Positions 32,917 to 42,582 of a stretch of 64,000 nt of DNA are shown here, one piece after another. The stretch is from Anastatus disparis (Eukaryota > Arthropoda > Insecta > Hymenoptera > Eupelmidae). The position numbers and the translations under genes are program-made. The stretch spans positions 2,485,501-2,549,500 of the forward strand of contig JAFFSR010000397.1 of assembly GCA_017163975.1 (NCBI GenBank). Direction: 5' to 3'. Numbering within the stretch: the stretch's first letter is position 1; each line of letters opens with the position of its first letter. The notes beneath the pieces were generated by a model that had not been told where the DNA came from, ran no database searches, and saw only the letters and a list, made by a program, of their open reading frames with translations.

Positions 32917-33300
32917 ATGGAATGGAATGCAATTGAAGGTCAATACGTTATTATTGATAATGTAAATGATCAAGAAATGATGGATAGTTTAAATGATAAC
33001 ATTGAAGATTATTTAAATTATGAGGAAGAGTATGAATATTATTTAGAAAATCTTGCTGATAATAATAGTTCAGATAATACTGAAATATCTATTTTAAATA
33101 ATTTAATAAATTCATATATTGGTGAAGATAATGAAAAAGTAGAATTTCATAATTGGAAACAAGTACCAGAATATTATAAATATTACACTAATAAAATTAT
33201 AGAATATAAAATAACATTAAATGAACCAATAAATGGATTTTATCTAAATCAAAACTACGAAATATATTCAAGATATTTATTGAACATTGCACACATTTAA
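32917..33300 (+). CDS. Acidic 127-aa ORF in the Helitron tail (unknown)
   Basis: It starts MEWNAIEGQYVIIDN and is rich in Asp, Glu, Asn and Tyr. It ends in a more ordered part (WKQVPEYYKYYTNKIIEYK...). It lies 155 bp after the helicase on the same strand and before the Helitron 3' end. I recognise no family. In such AT-rich DNA a chance ORF of this size is possible. Confidence 0.35.
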   Translation: MEWNAIEGQYVIIDNVNDQEMMDSLNDNIEDYLNYEEEYEYYLENLADNNSSDNTEISILNNLINSYIGEDNEKVEFHNWKQVPEYYKYYTNKIIEYKITLNEPINGFYLNQNYEIYSRYLLNIAHI

Positions 33301-33412
33301 AAAAAAATATTATTTTATATTTTTTTAAATTTATTATTTATTTAAATTATAAATTCAATATTTTTATGAAATGTTTAATATTTTATTAAGATTAAATTTT
33401 ATGAAAGAAAAA

Positions 33413-33754
33413 TTGATATATTTCTAAAATGTAAAATTAAGTAAAAAGATATCAAACAGGAATTATAACAAAATAATCCTTTAAATCTTAAAAATCTTAA
33501 ATTCATATTTAAATATATCAAACATTATGTTGAATTAATATAATGAAATAATTAAAAATTATTTTTTTTAATATTTAATGTAATATTTACATAAAATATT
33601 AAACATTATATAAAACTATTAATAATTAATAATTTAAAAAATTTTGATATATTTATAAAATGTCAGATTAAGAAAAAAGATATCAAACAGGAATTATAAA
33701 AAAATAATCCTATAAATCTTCAAAATCTTAAGTATACATTTAAATATATCAAAT
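33413..33754. repeat. Pair of ~112-bp direct repeats
   Basis: Copies at about 33413-33525 and 33643-33754 share AGATATCAAACAGGAATTATA and both end in TTTAAATATATCAAA. They lie in the non-coding tail of the Helitron. Confidence 0.7.
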
Positions 33755-34014
33755 GATAATATTAAAAAATTTTACTAAAAAATTTATAATTTCACAATGA
33801 TAAAAATCTAAAAGATTTAAAATTTAAGGTTGTGTAAAAACCAACTTAATCTATATGTCATGAATAATGATTAAAATTTATTAATAATTTTTTTCAGATA
33901 TTTTACATAAATAATTAATATTATTTATTTTTTTTCATGTTTCTATGTCAATAATAAAAATTTAATAAAAAATGTACAATTATATAATATTATGTATAAT
34001 ATAGAAATATATTA

Positions 34015-34310
34015 TAATAAAAAAATTTTTATATAAAACAATGCATAAGTGTTATATTTTATATTAATATGATAACTATAATGGAGGTTGGCGAGTGGAA
34101 CGAGCAGGGGGGTACCCCCATCCTAGCCAAAATTATTTTCAGGAGGATATAAATAAATAAATTTGTAGAGATACTACCAAAGACGCGTTAGGTTTTTTTA
34201 TTAATGGAAGCCTTCACTAGTAGCCATAAAAATCATTTTGTTTTATTTAATTTTTCATATTATTTTGAATAATTTAAAAAATTGTTTTTTATAATCATTT
34301 TAAAATGAAG
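34015..34310 (+). mobile_element. Helitron 3' end (CTAG) followed by a second terminal fragment
   Basis: The plus-strand Helitron ends with hairpin GGGGGTACCCCC, AT and CCTAG at 34126. Beyond it, 34127-34310 repeats more internal subterminal sequence (the block with CTACCAAAGACGCGTTAGG). Relative to the minus-strand copy at 31398-31730 the order of blocks is permuted, as if two tails were joined end to end. Confidence 0.6.
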
Positions 34311-34436
34311 AAAATAAAAATTTTTTCAATAAAATTTTTGTATTAATTCTAGCATTAATTTATTTTAATATTATAAATTATATATTACTATGTTAAGTTT
34401 TAAGTTTGTATATTTAAATACATACATTATTATATT

Positions 34437-34796
34437 GTGGGGGGAGGGCAGTGGAGGGGTTGTGGGGGTGCCGTGGGGGTACTGTGGAGGGGTGTGGGGG
34501 TGTGTGGAGGGGTGCGAGGGGGGGTGTGGAGGGTTGTGGAGGGGGTGGGGGGGTGTGGGGGGTGTGGAGGGGTGTGGAGGGTACTTAGAATAAAAGCAAC
34601 AATAAAAAATATCGTTATATTTTAAACAATTTCGCGTTATTTTGTGGAGGGGTCGTGGGGGTGCCGTGGGGGTGCTGTGGAGGGGCGTGGAGGGGTGTGG
34701 GGGGTTGTGGAGGGGTGTGGAGGGGTGCGGGGGTGTAGAGGGGTGCGGGGGGTGTGGAGGGGTGTGGGGGGTGTGGAGGGGTGTGGGGGGTCCGAG
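34437..34796 (+). repeat. G-rich minisatellite (GTGGAGGGGTGTGGGG)n
   Basis: Two blocks (about 34437-34590 and 34640-34796) consist of irregular TGTGGAGGGG and TGTGGGGG units with almost all purine/T on this strand. They are separated by about 50 bp of AT-rich DNA. Many runs of four or more G can form quadruplexes. The block lies in the 3' LTR only. The long Gly/Trp and Pro frames are artefacts. Confidence 0.9.
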
Positions 34797-35108
34797 GGTT
34801 AATTTTTAATATAACTATATAATATAGGTAGATATATATAAATAGACATTTTTTAAGAGAACTCAACAAATCGTGCGTCATATTAAACTTGTGCGTGAAT
34901 CCTTTGTGTGAAATAGAATCCTAGTGTAAAACTTTTGTGTATAATAAAAGGAAATTCACTTCGAATAAAAAGATAGTTCCATTTATTCAAAGAAGCACCA
35001 GCCCATTTCCGACAGGATCAGCGATTAGTACCGTCATGGCCTTTTCTTTTTATATATCTACATGAAATTTTATTTACAATTAGAAGTAACGCCGGAACGT
35101 TAAAAACA

Positions 35109-35428
35109 TATGGCATTATATGAAGCAGCTAAAGAAGCTTGCTGGTTGAGATTTCTTTTGCAAAGTATTAAAATTAATTTTAAAGAACCAATAAGTCTTT
35201 ATGAAGGTAATAATGGTTGCATAGTTATTGCAAATAATCCAACAGATCATAAACGATCAAAACATATTGATGTAAAATATTATTTTACACAAGAAAGAGT
35301 AAAACAAAAATTAATAATGCATGAATAGATTCCCACAGATAAGCAGCTGGCTGATGCATTTACAAAGCCATTACCGAAAGTGCAATTTACATACATCCGC
35401 AAGCAAATAGGATTAAAAGAATCTGAAT
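35109..35428 (+). pseudogene. pol: Copia RNase H, C-terminal part
   Basis: It continues the Copia RNase H cut at 11206: MALYEAAKEACWLRFLL, then KHIDVKYYF and, past a TAG at 35326, the typical end QLADAFTKPLPKVQF and a final stop at 35426. Codons agree in frame with family alignment, which shows that element A inserted here. Confidence 0.92.
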
Positions 35429-36050
35429 AAAATAAACAAATTTTATGAGAATTAAAAAAAAAAAAAAAAAAAAACAGGAGTGGCAGTCGTGGGGACTGGC
35501 CGACAGAAGCTATGCTTCCAGTATATATATAGAAACTAGGAAGTTAAAAAATTATAGGTTATTTTTTAATGAAAACTGATTATTTTTCATTCAATGTACT
35601 ATGTATTTAAAAATATATTAATAATATAGTTTATTAATATCAATTATTAAAAAATTAAGAAAGAAATGTTTATACGCAGCTTATAAAGTTTCATTGATAT
35701 AAAAAAACGAAGCAGTAAAACTTTCTAGTTTCTCAAATAAAATATATAGAAATGTACAATACCAAAATTTACGAAAAATTTTTCGTAAAAAAATAATTTT
35801 TCAAATAGAAACATAGAATAAAAAATTAAAAAAGAAATTAAAATAAAGATAAAATACCAATTTTGTTTTGTGCTGTAAAATTTTTCTGTCATTTTTTTCT
35901 ATTTTTTTTACCGTATCAAATAGTTTTTAAATTTGTGGAATTTTTTTAACTTTTTTCAATTATTTATAACTATTTAAGAAATAAAGATATGTAAGAAGAC
36001 TAGGAAAAAAAAATATTTTTTTATTAGAATTATATTTTTTTAACTGAGCA

Positions 36051-36109
<59 letters not shown>

Positions 36110-36279
36110 CAGTAAGATTACGAGGAAAGTACCTATACGAAATCAGTAGGTGCAAGTGAGAGGGTATAGGAAACCTCGTTAACATAAAAACATATTTAGA
36201 AAAAGAGAAACAGTACCCGCTTTGTGTTTACCTATAACGTTCTAGTATATATAGATACTTTCCTCAAAATTTTACTGTG

Positions 36280-36314
<35 letters not shown>

Positions 36315-36813
36315 TACAAGCATCAATCGTAGTACATTCAACGCGCTCATCCACTTGTGTATATACACGCATATTCTTAAGCGGAATGGGAGAGAGGGAA
36401 AGAAAGAAAGAGAAAAAAGAATTTAAGTGTTTGTATGTTGATAGAATTATGGCACCCTGTGCCATATTCGTACATTCACGCTGGGTGACATTTGGGATTT
36501 TTTATACATTTAGTGCCCCTGCCGTAACGTCGCGTAAGAAGCATAGCTTCAAAAATTTCATCAATGTCTAATTTATAAGTTAAAATTGAATTAATATTTT
36601 AAATTTGCTTTTTTTTTATTCGTTTATATATATATATATATATTCTTTTCATAAAATTTTTATTGTATCTGTAATTGCGAGTTGAGTGGTTTGATTGGGT
36701 TTTTATTTCGGTCCTCCCCAATCCTTAGCAACAAATGTTGAACCACTTATGTATCACCCAACATATATAAAAAAAACAAAGTGTTTTCTTTTGTGTTTGA
36801 TAGTTACGAATTA
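35429..36813. other. Extra DNA between Copia RNase H and its polypurine tract
   Basis: Copia elements normally have only a short gap here, so most of these 1.4 kb are probably an insertion. It opens with an A-run and CAGGAGTGGCAGTCGTGGGG (35475), a sequence that recurs inverted at 42223-42260. It contains (TA)n at about 36056-36103 and 36282-36300. Near the ends are AGAAGCTATGCTTC (35507) and AGAAGCATAGCTTC (36537). No ORF of interest was seen and the class is unknown. Confidence 0.45.
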
Positions 36814-36831
36814 ATTTTTGAGTGGGAGTAT
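36814..36831 (+). promoter_or_regulatory. Copia polypurine tract
   Basis: GAGTGGGAG stands just before the 3' LTR, as in other Copia elements. Confidence 0.65.
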
Positions 36832-37181
36832 TTATATATGTACAAAAATTAATATAATCTTCTAATAAATATTCTTTATATTATTTCAACAAGAAAAGGT
36901 AACAGATAAAGACTCCTAAAGTTACATAGAAAATACAAACATATTAAGTTATAATCTCTAAGAACTGTATATAACGAAACTGATTGTAACATTCCTATAT
37001 ACTCACATACTTATAAACTATAAACAAAATAATAATTTTGGATAAGGTCCATAGAGCACAAAGTGCATGGACTACTAGTTTAGTTCGAGTCTGACAGCAT
37101 AAGAGAGAGCACAAAATAAAGACTTATAAAAATTACTTCTTTGTGCTTTCTGACTACACCTTCTTCCTTTAAATTCTAACA
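36832..37181 (+). repeat. Copia 3' LTR
   Basis: It corresponds to 4962-5329 with point differences and small gaps, and ends AATTCTAACA. TA repeats follow directly. Confidence 0.85.
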
Positions 37182-37780
37182 ATATATATATATATATTCC
37201 CATGTACATTTTTACATATACATGTCACATACACACGCACATATAAACACATACACTCATACACATAAACACATTCACATATACACTCATGCACATAAAC
37301 ACATACACACATACTCATACATATACACATATACATGTACGCACATACACATAGACAACATTTGCCTCTCCATCTCCGTCTCTTTGTCTCCGTCTTCCCA
37401 TCTCTCCATCTTCGTCTCCCCGTCTCTGTTTCTTTGTCTTTATCTCTTCATCTCCGTTTCTCTGTCTCCGTCTTTTTGTCTCCATCTTTCTGTCTCTCTA
37501 TCTCCGTTCCTATGTCTCTGCCTCTCCGTCTCTGCCTCTATGTCTCTGCCTCTCCGTCTTTGTCTCTCCGCCTTTCCCCCTTCATCTATGTTTGTCCGTC
37601 TTTGTTCCTATGACTTCATTTCTTCGTCTTTGTCTCTGTCTCTCCGTTTTCGTCTCTTTGTCCCTCTATCTATGTCTCTTCGTCTTTGTCTCTCTGTTTT
37701 CGTCTCTCTGTCTTTGTCTTTCCGTCTGCGTTCCTACGTCTCCGTTTCTTCGTCTCCGTCCCTCTGTCTGAAACACAGAT
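37182..37780. repeat. Simple-sequence region: (TA)n, (CACATA)n, (TCTCCGTCTTTG)n
   Basis: A short (TA)n continues the microsatellite split by Copia. It passes into CACATA-type repeats to about 37355 and then into a long pyrimidine-rich minisatellite built from TCTCYGTCT units to about 37770. The Ser/Leu-rich frames are artefacts. Confidence 0.9.
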
Positions 37781-38017
37781 TAAAAAAAATGAATCCCTAT
37801 CATATTTTTTCATTAATTTAAATGGAATTCAATAAAACAAATTTTTGATTTATCATGATGATATGATTTGTATTTAAACAATTTTTATGCATATTGTAAC
37901 TTTTATTATTTCTTTTTCTTCAAATATATAAAGACTAAATTTTAAACAGAACTGCAATATAAAAATTTATAAATTGAGGTAATTTTTTTGAATTTGAAAT
38001 TGGCTAATTTATACATA

Positions 38018-38887
38018 GGGTAAATGTGCCAGTTACCGTGGGTTTAACGTAACCTCTTACAGATTTTATCAAATTAAACAGATTTTTCTATTAATGCTCG
38101 ATAACTATTGATATCAGTTATAAACGTTGAAGCATCTTTTATTTAATAAGCATGATTGATTAATTATGTATAGAAAAATATTTGAAATATTATTAAAAAT
38201 ATAAGAATTGATGCATGCGTCAAATACCGTGTTGTTCAATTTTCAGATTTCTATATACCGTGTGTCAGTTTCCGCGCCCCCAACTAAATGCGTTTTGTCA
38301 GTAAGCAAGCCCTCGACCAAATATCGAGCGTCGAACACCGTGCATTTTTCGTCGATTTATCTTTTTTTGAGGTTATGTTTTCTTCGATGCTCACATGTTA
38401 GAGGGCACGATAACTAAGATTATACCAAAAAATTGGTTTAGTTATCGTGCACGATAATTGAATCATATGCTTAAATCTGTTCCAGTTACTATATTTTATA
38501 AATAAATAATAAAAAATAATTTAAAAACGCAAATTGTAAGTTTTTTCGAAATTTGTAAGTATTTTGTTATAGTAAAATGCATATACATATTATTAATATA
38601 CATTTTTTAATACTTCAAATGATTGAATTAAACGTGCAATCCTTAAGCTTTTTGATAACGCGCGCACTAAAAATGCATAAATCACGTTACAAAAATTTCA
38701 AACATTATTTATACAATATAAAATGTCGATAAATTAAATTTTTATTTTTCTAATAGTTAAATTATACTTCAAAAATATTAAAAAAATTTTTTTGTATTAT
38801 TGATTAAGGCTTAAACCTATATTAATGCATTAAAATATCGAAGGAGCACGGTAGTCGGGGGGGCAACGATAACTGGCACACTTACCC
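38018..38887. mobile_element. TIR element, 870 bp, TA target
   Basis: The ends are GGGTAAATGTGCCAGTTACC and, inverted, GGGTAAGTGTGCCAGTTATC. TA lies on both sides (38016-38017 and 38888-38889), which suggests a Tc1/mariner-type target, though the ends are not typical of a known family to me. The interior has no credible ORF, so it is non-autonomous. Confidence 0.7.
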
Positions 38888-41215
38888 TATCCATATAATA
38901 TATCAAAATTTAACCGAGCGACGTTAGGAGCGAGGTAAATTAAGCTCGTAAATTATTAAAATCAAGTTTCTTATATTAGTCAATCCAGTAATTTACCATA
39001 TTTAATATTAATAATTTTACTCTCATTAAATTTTTATTAAAATAGAAAACTTAATACTTCTATTAGTAATTAACTTTATAAACATTTAAATTATTTAAAA
39101 TACAAAAATATATTGTTAAAAGATTGATTTAATAACAATAAAGACAACTCCTCGCCGTCACATCATTGCATATTGGTGCACAGTGTGACATATAAATGAT
39201 TTCTAATAACATAGATTAGTAACTATAGGATATATTTGAATATAGTACATTATGCAACGGGTCTGCCTTCGCCTTCGGCTCGAGCTGTAAACTTCTCGTT
39301 TCGTAAAAAAGCCTTTACACACCCGTTCCATAATGTATTTTATACCACGATAGCCGAATAATCATATTAAAGTTATGATTTTGAGGTTAGAGTGGTATAA
39401 AATATATAAATACACTATTATTACAAATAAATAAATACACTGCAATTATTTATAAATATATGAATATATTAATTTTTTTATTGAAAATTTATGTATTTCT
39501 TCTATCAAGGATAAAATAGAGATAGGATGAAATATATATTAGATTGCAAGGGATGAATATTATTATTTAAAATATGCAAGTCATTTATGCATTACTTAAT
39601 TGTTTTTTAAAAAAAATTATCGAATGTTTGAATATAAATTGAATTTTTATTCTGATTGAAATCTATATGATTACCCTTTGGCTTCAGTAGCTTAAGCAAT
39701 AGCATTTATCTACAAAAGTTAATTAATAAATAAACTGATATTTTTTTATTAATACATGAACTGATATTATTTTTTTTCATTTCAATGAAAATATTAGTCC
39801 AGACCTAATTAAGAGTTATGATTTAAGTTAATACATCATTAACTAATTGTTTATTATTAAAAAATTATTCTATGTTTGAATTTAAATTGAATTTTTAATC
39901 TAATTGACGAGGTAGCATTTGTTTAAAAAAATAATAGCTAAGTTCTAATCAATAGTTTTTTAAAAATTTTTTAATATTTTTCTTTTGTTAATTAAAGTTT
40001 AAGAAAGTTAAATCAATTGGAGTTTAAAGTAAAAACAAATTTTTCTATTGAAAATTTATTCTTAACAAAAGAACTATGACTGCAATATGTTAAAACTTAT
40101 CATCAAAGAAAAATCGAATTGTTTAACAACAATGAATTATATAGAGATATTGAATATAATATGTATCCAAATTTGTTTGATGAATTCATAATTAATTTTG
40201 TTGTAAATAATGTATATTTTACAATTCTATGTGAATATGGTTATATTTATTTTTTATAGGAAATGTACATATTTTTTTTTATTAAAAATAATATACAGAT
40301 AATTTAAAAAATATTAATATAACAAAATTTTTATGAGTTAATAATATCTGCTTTATCATCAAAACTAAGCTATTAGCTTAGAAGCAAATCTCATTTCCGT
40401 TATAAAACGAGGAAGTAGACGCTACGAAAAGTGTCATATAACATAATCTACCGAAATGAACCAACATGATTTGTTTTATGTAATGCATACTCTTTTTTAT
40501 ACCAAAGAAATTTGTCTTATCTTCTTTTCCCTTTTTTTTGTCGTATATATAGATAAAACGTAAATAGTTCATTAATTAATTGTTTTTTATTGAAAAAATT
40601 ATTAAATGTTTCAATATAAATTAAATTTTTATTCTAATTATATTCTATTTAATTACCCTTTAGCTTCAGTAGCTTAGACATTAGCATTTATCTATAAAAG
40701 TTCATTAGCAAATGAAAAGGTAATATTTTTTTTAATTTAATGAAAATGTTAGTCACGATTTAATTAAATGTTCTGATATCAGTTAATATGTTACTTAATT
40801 AATCGTCTCTACATATGAACTAAGGAATAAGGAAGATGAGTTAAGGAAGAGCTAAAACAGCATAAAATAACGTAAAATAATGTTAAAAAAACAGGGAAAA
40901 ATTTTAGAATTTCTGATGGATTACCTGAGGAAAAGTTAAAATTACTTAAAGTGACGTAGAAATAACGGTAAAAAGTTGAGGATTTTTTAAGGAGGTGTGA
41001 GGGAAGAGGAAATGAAGAGGTGATGAGTAGAAAATGACGAGTAAATGAAGAGAAGAGGAAGATAATAAAAGCAGAAAAGGAAGAGACAAAAATAACGTAA
41101 AATAACGTAAAAAAACGAAAAAAAATGAAGATCAAAATACGGTAGAGGGAAGAGAAAAAGAAGATAAGAGAAAGAGCTTGTTTGTAAAAATTTTCCTTAC
41201 AACTATATAATATAG

Positions 41216-41252
<37 letters not shown>

Positions 41253-41401
41253 GCGCTCCTTCAAACAGTATTGTCTCTGATAGTCGCAAATATCATAAAA
41301 ACAAATTAAATTAGATACAAAATACTAACTTTTAATTTCTTTTTTTCAATTGACGATTAGAAAAAAATTCAAACGAAAACCGAAAGGATTTTCAAAAATG
41401 A
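38888..41401. other. AT-rich repeat-derived intergenic region
   Basis: No gene was recognised. A hairpin-like pair (ATTATGCAACGGGT near 39251 and ACCCGTTCCATAAT near 39320) encloses GC-richer DNA. Two direct copies of a ~230-bp sequence with ACCCTTTRGCTTCAGTAGCTTA stand at about 39598-39830 and 40577-40800. From 40850 to 41170 the sequence is A-rich with repeated AATAACGTAAAA. A (TA)n lies at about 41218-41249. Confidence 0.5.
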
Positions 41402-41815
41402 GCATATCTCCACAACTTTTAATTTTTTTATAATGTTTTTGAAAAGTCATTTTACTGCTGTTACTGGGTAGCGAATAATGCACACTATTCAAACTAGGTT
41501 TACATCTTTTGTACAATCTTGTTCCTCTATTTTTTATGTATATGGTGAATGTGCCACCAATGCTCCAGTAGATATTTCTATAAAACGAAAATTTTTACAT
41601 GGATAAAATTTCCGAACTTTTATCCATGTAAAAATTTACGTTTTATAGAAATATCTACTGGAGCATTGGTGGCACATTCACTATATACATAAAAAATAGA
41701 GGAACAAGATTGTACAAAAGGTGTGAACCTAGTTTGAATAGTGTGCATCATTCGCTACTCAGTGACAGCTGTAAAATGACATATCACCAAAAGATTAAAA
41801 GTTGTGGAGATATGA
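41402..41815. repeat. Long palindrome (foldback element), arms ~205 bp
   Basis: The arms meet near 41610 and are almost perfect complements. AGTAGATATTTCTATAAAACG on the left matches CGTTTTATAGAAATATCTACT on the right, and the outer parts contain ATATCTCCACAACTTTTAAT and its complement. It has no ORF and no clear target duplication. Confidence 0.85.
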
Positions 41816-42537
41816 TCAAATCTAATACTCATTATAGATGTTTTTTCTGTTACGAGACTTTTCAATAAAATTACAAATGATCGTGTATATTGTTAAGCAT
41901 GTAAACAATCAAATTCGAATAATAATATGTCCAACGTAATTAGTAATAAAATTTTTACTTTTGATGCTTCAATTATTTATAACTTTATTAAAAAGCATCA
42001 GAACAAAAAAATCATCAGAGTTGAATTTTCAATTTTTTAAATTTTCTTTATTTCTGTTTGAATTTTTTAGTAATTATTAAAAAATATACAATTGAAATTG
42101 AGTTGATAATTTGTTGTACGCATACATATTTATTTAATATAAAATATATTTTCAAGCAAAGCGTGACGGAAAATTGTTTATTCTATGAGATGCAAAACTG
42201 TCACTAAACCAAAAGAAGTATTAACTTCTGACAGCCAGTCCCCACGACTGCCACACCTGGTTTTTTTTTTAATAAGCGTGAAAAGATAAGCAGCGAAAAC
42301 ATCAAAGCTGCATAAAAACATTCTTTCTCATGCCCCGGTTAAAGACACGTCATTAGTCGTCGAATGCAAGCAGTAAAAATTTATGCTTTCAGGCTGATGT
42401 GAACGCGTCGTGGCCGTTGCGCAGTGATCTGTCATACATACGTTCTGACTTACTTTTCTGTTCTCGAGTCTCTTTTGTGCGTTTTAAGAGTTGGGAGTAT
42501 ACGCTTATCCTTTTTTGTTCACCGGTTATAAGCATCA
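41816..42537. other. Spacer with one inverted repeat end
   Basis: No gene was recognised. At 42223-42260 the sequence CCAGTCCCCACGACTGCCAC is the inverted counterpart of 35475-35510. The last ~150 bp before (CT)n are of mixed composition and could be LINE 5' UTR or host DNA. Confidence 0.4.

Positions 42538-42581
<44 letters not shown>
42538..42581. repeat. (CT)n at the LINE 5' junction
   Basis: About 21 CT units directly precede the truncated LINE coding region. CT repeats also end the LINE at 45552-45575. Confidence 0.9.

Positions 42582-42582
<1 letters not shown>

Larger units (their letters stand above)
30663..35108 (+). repeat. Element A 3' LTR with Helitron
   Basis: It starts TGTAACATCC. 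It matches the 5' LTR up to about 32083 and again from about 34884, and holds extra Helitron and G-rich DNA between. A 210-bp segment including the splice donor is missing relative to the 5' LTR (GATTAG joined to TACCGTC near 35028). The end (GTTAAAAACA) is altered from GTTACA. Copia coding sequence resumes immediately after it. Confidence 0.8.

Noticed and set aside
34390..34881. Gly/Trp-rich and Pro/His-rich ORFs
   Set aside because: Shadows of the G-rich minisatellite.
37222..37821. 199-aa Ser/Leu-rich ORF
   Set aside because: Built from CACATA and TCTCCGTCT simple repeats; no protein-like conservation expected.
40378..40572. 64-aa minus-strand ORF
   Set aside because: No motif and within AT-rich repeat-derived DNA; chance ORF.
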